A stretch of 64,000 bases of DNA, taken from Caulobacter sp. Root1455. Its GTDB lineage: Bacteria; Pseudomonadota; Alphaproteobacteria; Caulobacterales; Caulobacteraceae. Below, piece by piece: positions 1 to 8,535 of the stretch. The position numbers were made by a program, and so were the translations under genes. Positions within the stretch are counted from its first letter, which is position 1. The number at the start of each line of letters is the position of its first letter. Where the stretch lies: assembly GCF_001426905.1 (NCBI RefSeq), contig NZ_LMFQ01000010.1, positions 1 through 64,000 of the forward strand, in the 5' to 3' direction. The notes under the pieces are model-generated. The model did not search any database and was not told where the DNA came from. It saw only the letters and a program-made list of their open reading frames with translations.

Positions 1-233
1 CAGTCGCGTCTATTTCGCGCGAAATATCGAATAGTCGCGTGAATTTGGGTCGAAAATCCCAAACCACAGCGCCAGTCGCGTCTATTTCGATATGTGACAC
101 GCCGTGACGGCAGCTGATATGTAATATTGCCGATAATGCTTATTATGCGTTTTTCATATGTAGCCGGGCGGATTCTATTTTGAAGTGCGATTTGTGAGGG
201 TTTTTATGGACTTAGGTCCACGGAGATTTTCAC
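1..233. repeat. Non-coding lead-in with short direct repeats
   Basis: No gene is seen before position 234. The string CAGTCGCGTCTATTTCG occurs at about 1-17 and again at about 72-88, and a shorter AGTCGCGTGAATTT lies between them. The stretch is AT-richer than the rest of the window. It directly precedes the IS30-type transposase fragment, so it may be the end of that element or its old insertion target; no clear terminal inverted repeat could be assigned. Confidence 0.4.
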
Positions 234-700
234 ATGGGATCGCGTTACGATCATATCACGCTTGAAGAACGCCACCTGATCTGTCGCTGGCGTGACGCCA
301 AGGTGCCTGTCCGGGTCATCTCCGAGCGACTTGGCCGCCACCCGTCGACCATCCATCGCGAGATCCGGCGCAATTGGTTCGATGATGGCCCATGGCTGCG
401 CGGCTACTTCGCCATCGCCGCCGACGAGCGTGCCTCGTCGCGACGCAGGCGTGTCGGAAAGCTGCATCGTGATCCAGAACTAGCCCGCTTTGTCACGGAG
501 CGTCTGCGAGAGACCTGGTCGCCAGAACAGATCGCCGGCCATCTCAAAGCGACCCGCCAGCTCCAAGCCTACGCCTGCCACGAGACCATCTATCGCTACG
601 TCTATGGGCCAGATGGCCGGGCCGCAGAGCTCTACAAGTTGTTGCCCAGGATGCGCCGGCGCCGTCGTGTGCGCTATGCCCGACAGCCACGCGGCCCAGC
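234..700 (+). pseudogene. IS30-family transposase, N-terminal fragment
   Basis: The reading frame opens with ATG and encodes the DNA-binding half of an IS30-type transposase: an N-terminal HTH with ITLEERHLICRW, then a second HTH around GRHPSTIHREIRRN, and the conserved TWSPEQIAGHL and CHETIYRYVY blocks at about residues 95-125. The similarity stops near residue 150. The DDE catalytic core is missing, so the frame, which runs on to 887, cannot encode an active enzyme. A 20-bp piece of its own 5' end recurs 700 bp downstream, which points to rearrangement after insertion. Confidence 0.8.
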
Positions 701-800
701 AGACCTTCCGAACGGAAGCCATGAATCAGGCCCGATCCTGAGCCGGCAGCGTCATGGCTCCGCCCAAAGCGGCTGCTTTGGTCCAGGCCAAGAGACAGCT

Positions 801-942
801 GACTCTATAGGCCATGAGAATCTCCGTCGCAGATTTAGGAGTCAGGACCCGCATCGATTGGAGTCAATCGCAACATTTGGAGTCTGATCGCCCCCGCGCC
901 CCCGCGCCCCCTAAGGGATTTAGATTCTCAAGGTTTAGAGTC
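801..942. repeat. 142-bp segment bounded by inverted repeats (MITE-like)
   Basis: The left end (801-823) begins GACTCTA and ends TGAGAATCT; the right end (922-942) is its near reverse complement, beginning AGATTCTCA and ending TAGAGTC. Inside are three copies of a GGAGTC-type motif and a run of CCCCCGCG. There is no coding capacity. The arrangement resembles a miniature inverted-repeat element or the two ends of a deleted insertion sequence. Its transposase family could not be recognised. Confidence 0.45.
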
Positions 943-949
943 TTTGACA

Positions 950-969
950 ATCATATCACGCTTGAAGAA
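950..969. repeat. 20-bp duplicate of IS30 5' coding sequence
   Basis: This 20-mer (ATCATATCACGCTTGAAGAA) is identical to positions 250-269 inside the IS30 transposase. It sits exactly where the reading frame of the truncated MFS gene on the minus strand stops matching a transporter. It therefore marks the breakpoint between IS30-derived DNA and the host operon. Confidence 0.7.
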
Positions 970-1106
970 ATGAACAGCAGGCCCCGATCCACGAAGTTCA
1001 GGATGTAGATGACCAGTAACGTCGTCAGCACATAGCTGCGGTAGGGCTTTGTGCGAAGCCCCCAGATGTGGCCGTCAGAGTTCGCGTTGTCATGCGCTTC
1101 ATTCAT
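970..1106 (-). pseudogene. MFS transporter, 5' fragment cut off by IS30 sequence
   Basis: An ATG at 1106 overlaps the TGA of the glycerate kinase gene by ATGA and opens a frame of about 45 codons, ending in YVLTTLLVIYILNFVDRGLL. This is the usual first transmembrane helix of an MFS sugar or organic-acid transporter (compare the common pattern ...LLLVYTLNFVDRQ). At 969 it runs into the 20-bp IS30 repeat and the homology ends. The gene was the last member of the sugar operon and its product can no longer be made whole. Confidence 0.65.
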
Positions 1107-2386
1107 GACGGGTCGACCTCCACGAGGATGGCGCGGAAGTCATTGACGTTGGTGCGGGTGGGTCCGGTTGTGACGAGATCGCCCAGTGCTTGAAAGAGAC
1201 TGTAGCTGTCGTTTTCGAAGAGGAACTCTTGCGGATCTAGCCCGAGTTCGGCTGCGCGGCGCAGCGAGCTCGGGTCCATTACTGCCCCGGCATTGTCCTC
1301 CGAGCCATCGATCCCATCCGTGTCGCAGGCGATAGCCGAAATGCCTGGCGTCGATCCTAGCGCGATTGTCAGGGCAAGAAGGAATTCGCTATTGCGACCG
1401 CCGCGACCCGGCGCGCGAACAGTCACTGTGGTCTCGCCGCCGGACAGGAAGACCCGGCGCGAGGACCGACCGCCGGGACTCCGAACATGGTCCAGGGTCA
1501 TTCGCGCCATCGACGCGGCGACCTCCCGAGCCTCCCCCTGAATGTCGTCACCAAGGATTATCGGTTCAGCGCCTAAGGCCCGCGCAGCCGCCGCCGCCGC
1601 ATCGAGCGACATCTGAGGATGGGCGACGATGGCGCAGCGGCTAGCAAGGGCGTCCAGCGTGCATGGCGAGACGAGCGCGCCCGTAAGATGCCTACGCACC
1701 GATTCCGGAACGTTCAGGCGGTATCGATCAACGATGGCCAGGGCCTGGGTCGAGGTGGTCGTGTCGCCCAGGGTCGGTCCTGACGCCACCATGGACGGAT
1801 CGTCGCCCGGAACGTCCGAGATCACGAAGGTGAGAACCTTCGCGGGCGCGGCGGCGAGCGCAAGACGTCCGCCCTTGATGCCCGAAAGGTGCTTGCGGAC
1901 GCAGTTCAGCTCCTGGATGGTCGCGCCGCAGGCCAGCAGCTGCCGTGTGACCTCGCGCTTGTCGTCCAGACTTAACCCGGGCGCCGGCTTGACCAGGAGC
2001 GACGACCCCCCCCCGGAGATCAGCGCCAGAACCAGATCGTCGGGACCAGCCGCTCTGGCTAGTTCCAGCATCCGCTCCGCGGCTCGCTGGCCTTGCGCAT
2101 CCGGCACGGGATGGCCCGCCTCGACGACCTCGATGCGCTCACAGGCAGCGCCGTGTCCGTAGCGGGTAACGACTAGGCCGGACATCTCAACACTGGGCCA
2201 AGCGCGCTCGACCGCCGCCGCCATGGCCGCGCTCGCCTTGCCTGCACCCAACACAAGGACCCGGCCGGTTGGCGCGGAAGGCAGGTGCGCGACGATGTTT
2301 TCCGGGGCCGCAGCGCGCACCGCCGCGTGGAACATCGCCAACAGAACATCTTTCGGCGCGGGCGGATTTTCAGCAGAAAGCTTCAT
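1103..2386 (-). CDS. Glycerate 2-kinase (DUF4147/MOFRL family)
   Basis: The 427-residue protein has the two-domain architecture of GckA/TtuD-type glycerate kinases. An N-terminal DUF4147 part carries LGAGKASAAMA (about 46-56) and the ISGGGSSLLVKP loop (about 123-134); a C-terminal MOFRL part carries FLSGGETTVTVR and DTDGIDGSEDNAGA. The family phosphorylates D-glycerate with ATP, feeding it into glycolysis in the cytosol. Its start overlaps the end of the upstream isomerase gene by 17 bp, so the two are probably translationally coupled. In this operon it would take up the C3 product of the sugar pathway, which is inference from position. Confidence 0.88.
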   Translation of the reverse strand: MKLSAENPPAPKDVLLAMFHAAVRAAAPENIVAHLPSAPTGRVLVLGAGKASAAMAAAVERAWPSVEMSGLVVTRYGHGAACERIEVVEAGHPVPDAQGQRAAERMLELARAAGPDDLVLALISGGGSSLLVKPAPGLSLDDKREVTRQLLACGATIQELNCVRKHLSGIKGGRLALAAAPAKVLTFVISDVPGDDPSMVASGPTLGDTTTSTQALAIVDRYRLNVPESVRRHLTGALVSPCTLDALASRCAIVAHPQMSLDAAAAAARALGAEPIILGDDIQGEAREVAASMARMTLDHVRSPGGRSSRRVFLSGGETTVTVRAPGRGGRNSEFLLALTIALGSTPGISAIACDTDGIDGSEDNAGAVMDPSSLRRAAELGLDPQEFLFENDSYSLFQALGDLVTTGPTRTNVNDFRAILVEVDPS

Positions 2387-3188
2387 GGCGGGCCTTGCAG
2401 ATCGCTAGAACCTCGTTCGGATCCCGGGCCCACCAGTCGGTGGAGAGGATCTCCATTTCTAGGCGTCCGGCATAACCGGCGGCTTGTACCTGGTGACGCA
2501 GCGCGGCGATGTCGATCACCCCGTCCCCGGGCATGGCGCGGTCAAACACCAGGTCGCGGGTCGGAACGCGCCAGTCGCAGGTGTGGAACGCAAAAATGCG
2601 GTCGCCGGCGCGGGCAATCTGCGCGCTGACCTGGGGGTCCCACCATACGTGGTAAACATCGATCGCGACACCAAGGCCGGGTCCGAGCTCATCGCAGAGG
2701 TCAAGGGCTTGACCCAACGTCGATAGCACCGAGCGATCGGCGCAGGTCATGGGATGTAAGGGTTCGAGCGCGATGCGCACGCCCGCCGCCCGCGCATGAT
2801 CCAGGATCGACGCCAGACCGTCCCGAACCATGTCCCTGGCCTGGGGCAGATCTCGCGACCCCGCAGGCAGGCCGCCGCAGACCATCACCAGGCAGGCCGC
2901 GCCGATGCTGGCCGCCTCATCGATGGCGCGGAGATTGTCATCGACCGCCGCGCGGCGGCCCTGAGCCTCCTGCGCCGGAAACATGCCCCCCCGACAGAGA
3001 CCGCTGACGTCCAACCCCGCACCGCGGATCGCGCGAGCCGCGCGCTCGACGCCCATTTCCTGCAGCCTATCGCGCCAAGGCGCGATGGCGGTGACGCCGT
3101 GGCGCTGGCAACCCTCGATGCATTGCTCGAGGGTCCAGGCGTCGCGCACCGTAGCGGTGTTGAGCGACAGAAGGTCTAGCGCCGCCAC
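2370..3188 (-). CDS. Sugar phosphate isomerase/epimerase (AP-endonuclease-2 type TIM barrel)
   Basis: The 272-residue product has the xylose-isomerase-like TIM-barrel pattern. Candidate metal ligands lie in ALEPLHPM (Glu), AIDVYHVWWDP (Asp, His), FHTCDWR (His) and LEMEILSTDWW (Glu). I chose the GTG at 3188 because it overlaps the TAG of the upstream DUF993 gene (TAGTG); an in-frame ATG farther upstream lies inside that gene. Family members isomerise or epimerise sugars, keto-sugars or inositols, and the substrate cannot be read from sequence. It is in one tight operon with the oxidoreductase, the DUF993 protein and glycerate kinase. Confidence 0.8.
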   Translation of the reverse strand: MAALDLLSLNTATVRDAWTLEQCIEGCQRHGVTAIAPWRDRLQEMGVERAARAIRGAGLDVSGLCRGGMFPAQEAQGRRAAVDDNLRAIDEAASIGAACLVMVCGGLPAGSRDLPQARDMVRDGLASILDHARAAGVRIALEPLHPMTCADRSVLSTLGQALDLCDELGPGLGVAIDVYHVWWDPQVSAQIARAGDRIFAFHTCDWRVPTRDLVFDRAMPGDGVIDIAALRHQVQAAGYAGRLEMEILSTDWWARDPNEVLAICKARHEAFC

Positions 3189-4363
3189 TACAGCACGCCA
3201 GCGAGCGCGAGGACGCGCCGCATTCGGTCGGCGGCGACATCTTTGTCCGTCAGAAGGTTCGCAGCGTCCGCAAGGCGGAAGAGTTCGCTCAAATGCTGGA
3301 TCGAGCGCGCCGACTGCTGCCCGCCGACCATGGTGAAATGGTCCTGGTGTCCGTTCAGATAGGCCATAAACACCACCCCGGTCTTGTACCACCGGGTTGG
3401 CGCTCGGAAGATGTGCCGCGAAAGGGGAACAGTCGGTTCGAGGATCGCCCTGAAGCCCGCCTCATCGCCTGCGGCCAGGCAGGACAGGCCCGCGCTGGCG
3501 GCGGGCGCGATTGCGTCGAAGATACCCAGAAGGGCGTCGGACTGGGCCTGGTGCGGCGCGCCGAACCCGTCACCGACAATCAGATCGACATAGTTGAAAT
3601 CATCGCCGGTATACATCCGAACACCCGCTGGCAGCCGGCGGCGCATGACGACTTCTTTTTCCTTGTCGAGCAGAGAGATCTTAATGCCGTCCACCTTGGC
3701 GACATTGGCTTCGATGACCTCAAGCGCCACTTCCATGGCTTGCGAGTGATCAGTTGCGCCCCAGTAACCCTCGAGTGCCGGGTCGAACATCGCGCCAAGC
3801 CAATGAAGGATCACGGGCGCCTTCACGGCCGATAGAACCCGTCCATAGACATAAGCGTAGTCGGCCGGGCGGCGCGCGGCGCGTACAAGGGCGCGAGATG
3901 CCATAAGGATAATGCGGCCGCCGCGCGCCTCAACGAATTCGGCCTGCTCTTCGTAGGCGCGCACGACGTCGTCGATGGTAGTGTCGTCGTCGGCGTCGAG
4001 ATGGTCGGTGCCGACCCCGCAGGCGATCAGAGCGCCGGGGGTCTGGGTCGCGTCGCTCAATGACCGCGCGATCAATTCCTGCGACAGGGTCCAGTTGAGG
4101 CCCATGCCGCGCTGGGCGGTATCCATCGCCTCGGCGACCCCCAGGCCCAGCGACCAGAGGTGATGGCGAAAGCCCAGGGTGCGATCCCAGTCTATCGCAG
4201 GGGTCGACCAGGGGTCGCCCGTCGCGAACGGATCGGCGACAACATGGGCGGCCGAGAAGGCCACGCGGTTGAATGTCGTCGGGGGCGGCGCGTCGAAGGC
4301 GCGCGGCGCGCACAGATCGTAGCGCTCAAGGCCATTGGCCGTCGGCAGAGTGAGGTGGGCCAT
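3188..4363 (-). CDS. DUF993 family protein, aldolase-like (DHDPS superfamily)
   Basis: The 391-residue protein matches the DUF993 pattern (MAHLTLPTANG start, FNRVAFSAAHVVADP, GMGLNWTLSQELI, VILHWLGAMFDP, DGIKISLLDKEKE). The family is related to dihydrodipicolinate-synthase-type Schiff-base aldolases; the Lys of DGIKISLL is the candidate catalytic residue. I chose ATG 4363 because it follows the preceding stop in TGACATG and has GAGG about 7 nt upstream; an ATG at 4375 is the alternative. No reaction is firmly assigned to this family. Retro-aldol cleavage of an oxidised sugar would fit its neighbours, but that is inference. Confidence 0.8.
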   Translation of the reverse strand: MAHLTLPTANGLERYDLCAPRAFDAPPPTTFNRVAFSAAHVVADPFATGDPWSTPAIDWDRTLGFRHHLWSLGLGVAEAMDTAQRGMGLNWTLSQELIARSLSDATQTPGALIACGVGTDHLDADDDTTIDDVVRAYEEQAEFVEARGGRIILMASRALVRAARRPADYAYVYGRVLSAVKAPVILHWLGAMFDPALEGYWGATDHSQAMEVALEVIEANVAKVDGIKISLLDKEKEVVMRRRLPAGVRMYTGDDFNYVDLIVGDGFGAPHQAQSDALLGIFDAIAPAASAGLSCLAAGDEAGFRAILEPTVPLSRHIFRAPTRWYKTGVVFMAYLNGHQDHFTMVGGQQSARSIQHLSELFRLADAANLLTDKDVAADRMRRVLALAGVL

Positions 4364-4364
4364 G

Positions 4365-5516
4365 TCAGACCTCAAGCGCCGGCACGTCGATCACCCGACG
4401 ATCATCCCAGCTCTTCTGCGCCAGCTCGGCCAGCTGGACGCCCTTGGCGCTTTCGACCAGATCGTACTTCCAAGGCGCGTCCTCGACGACGTGGCGGATA
4501 TAGTCCTCCCACTGCGACTTGAATCCGTTGTCGTAAACGGCGTTGTCCGGCACCTCTTCCCACTGAGCTTCGAAGGCCATGCTCTGGGGCTGGTCGGGGT
4601 TCCAGACCGGGCGCGGCGTGTTAACTCGGTGCTGGGTGTGGCAGCGGGTCAGGCCCGCGACGGCCGATCCCAAGGTTCCATCGACATGGAAGGTCACCAG
4701 GTCTTCGCGTCGGACGCGGGTCGCCCAAGAGGAGTTAATCTGGGCGATCGCGCCGTCCTCGAGTTCGAGGGTCACATAGGCGGCATCCTCGGCGTCGGCT
4801 TCATAAGCTTGGCCATGCTCATCGACGCGGCGCGGGATATGGACCCGGCCCACGCAGCTGACCGACTGGATTTGTCCGAACAGGTTGTCGACCACGTAGC
4901 GCCAGTGGGGCAGCATATCGAGGATCATGCCGCCGCCGTCGGCCTTGCGGTAGTTCCAGCTGGGGCGCTGGGCGGCCTGCCAGTCGCCCTCGAAGACCCA
5001 GTAGCCAAACTCGATGCGCACCGAGAGGATCCGGCCGAAGAACCCGGAGTCCCGCAGCATGCGCATCTTGCGTAGGCCCGGCAGGTAGAGCTTGTCCTGA
5101 ACGGCACCGTTCTTCAAGCCCTTAGCTCGCGCGAGGCGCGCGATGCTCAAGGCCTCGTCCAGCGACTCGGCCACCGGCTTTTCACTGTAGATGTGCTTGC
5201 CCGCCTCGAGTGCGCGTCGCAACAGGTCCATCCGCATTTGGGTCGAACCGGCATCGAAAAAGACCGTGTCCTCCGTATTGGCCAGAGCAGCGTCCAGGTC
5301 GGTCGCTACCCGCTCGATGCCGTACTGGGCGGCGATGGCGCGCACCTTTTCCAGGTTGCGGCCAATCAGGATCGGGTCGGGCATGACCCGGTCGCCGTTC
5401 GACAAGGTCACCCCGCCCTGCGCACGGATGGCGCAAATGGACCGGATGAGATGCTGATTGAGACCCATGCGGCCGGTGATGCCGTGCATGATGATGCCGA
5501 GCCGCTGCTGAGCCAT
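4365..5516 (-). CDS. Gfo/Idh/MocA family sugar oxidoreductase
   Basis: The 383-residue protein has an N-terminal Rossmann fold (RLGIIMHGITGRMG, a variant dinucleotide loop) and the family motif EKPVAESLDEAL at about residue 106, followed by the typical C-terminal sheet domain. These enzymes oxidise a sugar or inositol hydroxyl with NAD(P), often making a 3-keto-sugar. The ATG at 5516 has an AAGGAA ribosome site. It is the first gene of the operon and carries a 16-bp dyad 24 nt upstream of the start, the probable TetR operator. The substrate is unknown. Confidence 0.85.
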   Translation of the reverse strand: MAQQRLGIIMHGITGRMGLNQHLIRSICAIRAQGGVTLSNGDRVMPDPILIGRNLEKVRAIAAQYGIERVATDLDAALANTEDTVFFDAGSTQMRMDLLRRALEAGKHIYSEKPVAESLDEALSIARLARAKGLKNGAVQDKLYLPGLRKMRMLRDSGFFGRILSVRIEFGYWVFEGDWQAAQRPSWNYRKADGGGMILDMLPHWRYVVDNLFGQIQSVSCVGRVHIPRRVDEHGQAYEADAEDAAYVTLELEDGAIAQINSSWATRVRREDLVTFHVDGTLGSAVAGLTRCHTQHRVNTPRPVWNPDQPQSMAFEAQWEEVPDNAVYDNGFKSQWEDYIRHVVEDAPWKYDLVESAKGVQLAELAQKSWDDRRVIDVPALEV

Positions 5517-5539
5517 TTTCTTATTCCTTCCACCTTGCT

Positions 5540-5555
5540 GTAACCAGTTGGTTAC
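5540..5555. promoter_or_regulatory. Operator-like dyad upstream of the oxidoreductase operon
   Basis: The sequence is GTAACCAGTTGGTTAC, a perfect 7+2+7 palindrome. Close relatives of the site lie at 7461-7476 and 11539-11554 in front of the MFS transporter and the TonB receptor. A TetR-family gene lies in the same cluster at 7494-8216, so it is the obvious candidate binder. Placement close to the start codon fits repression. The assignment is inference from site similarity and neighbourhood. Confidence 0.7.
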
Positions 5556-5614
5556 TCGGCATCGACGAGCTTTGTCAATCGCGCCGAGCACCAGTTGTGA
5601 TGATTTTAGCGCTG

Positions 5615-5998
5615 TTAGAGCAGCGGCCGGCCATCGCCCAGAGTCGGCGAGAACCCGGACGCAAAGCCCGGCTTGTCGAGGCTGGCGAAGCTGAGACGGC
5701 CGTCTTCGATCCGCAGTTGGACGCGATCGCCCTTGCGTTCGTAAGGATCGGGATGGGCGCGCAGCAGGCCTTCCTCCTCCTCGGTGGAGGCGGCGGGTAT
5801 GCCTGCGATATAGTGGTGGCCGTTGCGTTCGACATGGCCGGCCCCGACCAAAGCGGCCAGCCCCAGGTCCTGCTGGACGGGCAGGTCCGACGGATAGGTG
5901 AGATCTTCGGCGGACATGAAATAGGCCGCCCGCCCCTCATGGCTCCAGTCCGCGCACCGCGCCGCGTTCAACAAACGAAGCCTCGGCGCATCAATCAC
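5615..5998 (-). CDS. Conserved protein fragment, family not recognised
   Basis: The frame gives about 127 residues if it starts at GTG 5998, which overlaps the end of the MFS gene by 8 bp; an upstream start at 6028 is also open. Notable segments are AEDLTYPSDLPVQQDLGLAAL, HVERNGHHYIAG and a C-terminal SLDKPGFASGFSP. It reads like the C-terminal part of a larger metabolic enzyme rather than a complete small protein, possibly an enolase-superfamily member of the sugar pathway, but I could not confirm this. It follows the intact MFS gene and ends 99 bp before the oxidoreductase gene. Confidence 0.5.
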   Translation of the reverse strand: MIDAPRLRLLNAARCADWSHEGRAAYFMSAEDLTYPSDLPVQQDLGLAALVGAGHVERNGHHYIAGIPAASTEEEEGLLRAHPDPYERKGDRVQLRIEDGRLSFASLDKPGFASGFSPTLGDGRPLL

Positions 5999-7352
5999 GG
6001 TATTCGGCGCCCCGGGTTTCAGGCGCACGCCACGCGGCCAGGATGCCGATCAGGAAGATCGAACACATCAGCATGGCGGAATAGCGCAGGGCGTCAGGAC
6101 CTTCGATGTGACCGAAGACCCGCGTCGTCAGGAAGGCCGAGCCGAAGCCGCCCGCCGCCGCGGCGAAGCGGCCCAGATTATAGGCCACCGAGACCCCCGT
6201 GCCCCGCACCCGCCCGCCGAACAGTTCGGGCAAGTAGATCGAGAACCCGGCGAAGACGCCAAGCTGGAAGGCGCCCATCAACGGCATCATCCAGTAGGCG
6301 TCGAGGGGCGTCTGAAGCTTCCAATAGACCATCACCGTGACGACGAAGGCCCCGGCGAAGGCGATGATGAAGGCGGGGCGCCGGCCGATGCGGTTGGCCG
6401 CGTAGCCAAAGACCATCATGCCCAGCGCGCCGCCGACCATCTGCAGGAAATAGGCCCAATTCTTGGCGTCGGCCACCAGAGCGCGCACCGCCTGGGCCGG
6501 GTGATTTTTCTGGAAATGAAGCGTGAAGACGGCGTCCTGCAGATCGACGGCGAACTCGCCGATGGCCCACAAACCCACAACGCCCGCGATCGACAGCAGC
6601 GAGCCGATCACCAAGTTGCGGCGGTCCTCCCGAGACCGGAACAGCTCGATAAAGGCGCCCAACGCCCCCTTCGGCAGTTGGCCCGCGACCTGCAGCCGTC
6701 GCCACGGCTCAGGCTCGCGCAGGCGCCAAGCCCCGACGACGCAGATCAGGATCGGCAAGGCGCCGATGAAGAATAGCACCCGCCACACATCGTCCTGCGC
6801 CAGATGACCGTTCGCCACTAAGTGGTCGGCAGCCATTTTAAGCACGGCGGCCAGGATGTTTCCCACCGTCGAAAGCACCTGGAGCAGGGCAAGCATGGCC
6901 ACGCGCGCCTGTCCCGATACCACCTCAGATAGGATTGTCACGGCCAGGCCGAAAACCCCGCCGATGCCGATGCCCGTCAGCAACCGAAGCGCAGCGAACG
7001 CGTCGGCCGTAGTGACCATCGCCGTGGCTCCGCTGCAGACCGAATAGAGGGCCACCGAGGCCAGGAGCAGACGCGAACGGCCAAAGCGGTCGCCGAGCGC
7101 TCCGATCACCAGGCCGCCGACCCCCCAGCCGATAAGAAAGATGGCCGTCGCGCTCTTGGCCATGGCCTGGACCGCCAGGTCCGTGCCCGGCGCGCCCATC
7201 AAATTCGACAGGGCCGCAATGCGCGACAAAGAGAAGATGCGCTGATCCAGGGTGTCGAACAGCCAGGCCCCCGAGACGATCGCGAAGACGAACCACTGGT
7301 AACGGGTCACCTCGCACCACCAGGCCCGGGCGTCGGAACCGAGCGCCCTCAC
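5991..7352 (-). CDS. MFS transporter (sugar/organic acid:H+ symporter type)
   Basis: The 453-residue protein has 12 predicted transmembrane helices, the loop 2-3 motif GALGDRFGRSR (about 84-94), an equivalent GYAANRIGRRP between helices 8 and 9, and the family signature IYLPELFGGRVRGTGV. Such proteins import sugars, sugar acids or aromatic acids across the inner membrane. The start is a GTG at 7352 inside the duplicated 175-bp promoter cassette, and an internal GTG at VTRYQW is an alternative. The first ten residues (MRALGSDARA) also occur ahead of the TonB receptor because of that duplication. The TetR-type operator lies about 110 bp upstream. Confidence 0.85.
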   Translation of the reverse strand: MRALGSDARAWWCEVTRYQWFVFAIVSGAWLFDTLDQRIFSLSRIAALSNLMGAPGTDLAVQAMAKSATAIFLIGWGVGGLVIGALGDRFGRSRLLLASVALYSVCSGATAMVTTADAFAALRLLTGIGIGGVFGLAVTILSEVVSGQARVAMLALLQVLSTVGNILAAVLKMAADHLVANGHLAQDDVWRVLFFIGALPILICVVGAWRLREPEPWRRLQVAGQLPKGALGAFIELFRSREDRRNLVIGSLLSIAGVVGLWAIGEFAVDLQDAVFTLHFQKNHPAQAVRALVADAKNWAYFLQMVGGALGMMVFGYAANRIGRRPAFIIAFAGAFVVTVMVYWKLQTPLDAYWMMPLMGAFQLGVFAGFSIYLPELFGGRVRGTGVSVAYNLGRFAAAAGGFGSAFLTTRVFGHIEGPDALRYSAMLMCSIFLIGILAAWRAPETRGAEYRD

Positions 7353-7497
7353 CCCTCAGCTCCGTTTCGGAACCCGATGTCAGCACGCGAAATACAATGC
7401 TGGCCCATGCGCCCTCCCCCGCCAGCCCTGCGGCCGGTCAACTCCGCAGATCAGGCTACGGTAACCAACTAGTTACGCAGAGGGAGAGGTGTGTCAA
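7323..7497. repeat. 175-bp duplicated promoter cassette, copy A
   Basis: This stretch is almost identical to 11401-11575, with about six single-base differences by eye. It contains the operator dyad at 7461-7476, a GTG start used by the MFS gene, and it ends at the stop codon of the TetR gene. Copy A is probably the original because it sits between the regulator and the transporter; copy B drives the TonB receptor. Confidence 0.85.
7461..7476. promoter_or_regulatory. Operator-like dyad upstream of the MFS gene
   Basis: The sequence GTAACCAACTAGTTAC has matching GTAAC/GTTAC arms and agrees with the perfect dyad at 5540-5555. It lies 17 bp beyond the TetR stop codon and upstream of the MFS start, so it can control MFS expression separately from the regulator gene. 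Confidence 0.7.
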
Positions 7498-8216
7498 CGA
7501 CTAAGGCGCAGGTGATCCATGACAACCTCGATCACATGCTCTTCGCGCTGCAGCATCTCGCGAGGCGATCCGAAATCGCGATCGAAGATCGTCGAGAGGG
7601 TGTAGCGGTTCGAGCAGTAGAAATAGCTCAACGCGGCGATCGAGATGTAGACTTGGACGGGGTCCAGGCCGGTCTTGAACAATCCTGCGGCGGCACCCCG
7701 GCCGAGAAGGTCCTGGATCGTGTGGATCAAGGGCGAATACATCCCCGGCACCCGTGCCGACCGCGCCAGGTTCTTGGCGTGTTGTCGGTTTTCCTCATTG
7801 AGCATCGCCAGAAATTCCGGGTGCTCAGCATGGAATCGGAAGTTGAACCGGACCAAGAGCCGCATGCCCTGTTCAGGGTCGACCGCCTCGAGCTTGAGGG
7901 CCTGTTCGCCCTTGCGCATGTCCAAATAGACCCGCTCAAGGACCGCGAGCCACAAGGCTTCCTTGTTCCCGACATACTCATAAAGGAAGCGCTTGTTGAT
8001 ACCCGATCGCTCGGCGATCGTGTTGACCCTCGCCCCTCCAAGTCCGTTGGTGGCGAACTCCGCGAGCGCCGCTTCGAGAATGCGTTCGCGAACATCGAAG
8101 GCGCGTTTAGCCCCTGCGTCGAGCACCTCGGAATTCACGCCGCCCAGTCCAGTTTTCATGAGGTCGTGTATAGCGTGCTTGAGCATCGCGGACAGCTGGA
8201 TTTCAGCCCCGACCAA
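7494..8216 (-). CDS. TetR-family transcriptional regulator of the sugar cluster
   Basis: The product has a TetR N-terminal HTH in RERILEAALAEFATNGLGGARVN...ERSGINKRFLYEYVGNKEAL, followed by a helical ligand-binding domain. The full frame is 240 residues; ATGs at 8186 and 8159 are possible shorter starts and none has a strong ribosome site. The HTH starts about 43 residues in, so a shorter start is quite likely. Three matching dyads at 5540, 7461 and 11539 suggest that it controls the oxidoreductase operon, the MFS transporter and the TonB receptor, with a pathway sugar as likely effector. Confidence 0.85.
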   Translation of the reverse strand: MVGAEIQLSAMLKHAIHDLMKTGLGGVNSEVLDAGAKRAFDVRERILEAALAEFATNGLGGARVNTIAERSGINKRFLYEYVGNKEALWLAVLERVYLDMRKGEQALKLEAVDPEQGMRLLVRFNFRFHAEHPEFLAMLNEENRQHAKNLARSARVPGMYSPLIHTIQDLLGRGAAAGLFKTGLDPVQVYISIAALSYFYCSNRYTLSTIFDRDFGSPREMLQREEHVIEVVMDHLRLSR

Positions 8217-8379
8217 GGCGGATCGAGACAGTTCAACCCACCTTGCCGAAGGACCCGGCGATGAAGCGGGCGGCCTGGGTCACCGAGGGGCGACTGGATG
8301 CGCAGCCATGACGAATACGAGGACGCCGCGCCGGGCAAGGCCTGCCACGGCGAAGCGGTCCCTGCCTAGACGTCCGCCA

Positions 8380-8535
8380 TGCTGTGCGAGCGGCGGCCGG
8401 ATCGCGGGCTTTGAGGGCGTCCAGGATCTCCTGGCGGTCGTTGACCAGAGCCCGCGCCCTCACCCGCCCCGCGCGCTGCCAGCAGCTCGCGGCAGGCGGG
8501 CTGTCGCAGGTCCCAGAGGTTCTCGACCATGGCCA
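8380..8535 (-). pseudogene. FadR/GntR-family regulator, C-terminal FCD remnant
   Basis: Two adjoining frames read ENLWDLRQPACRELLAA and then RALVNDRQEILDALKARDPAAARTAW, which together match the end of an FCD ligand-binding domain. A frameshift near 8460 separates them and the DNA-binding part is gone. The remnant abuts the truncated GH2 gene. FadR-type operators survive near manD at 11931 and 12104, so this may have been the regulator of the uronate genes. Confidence 0.5.
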
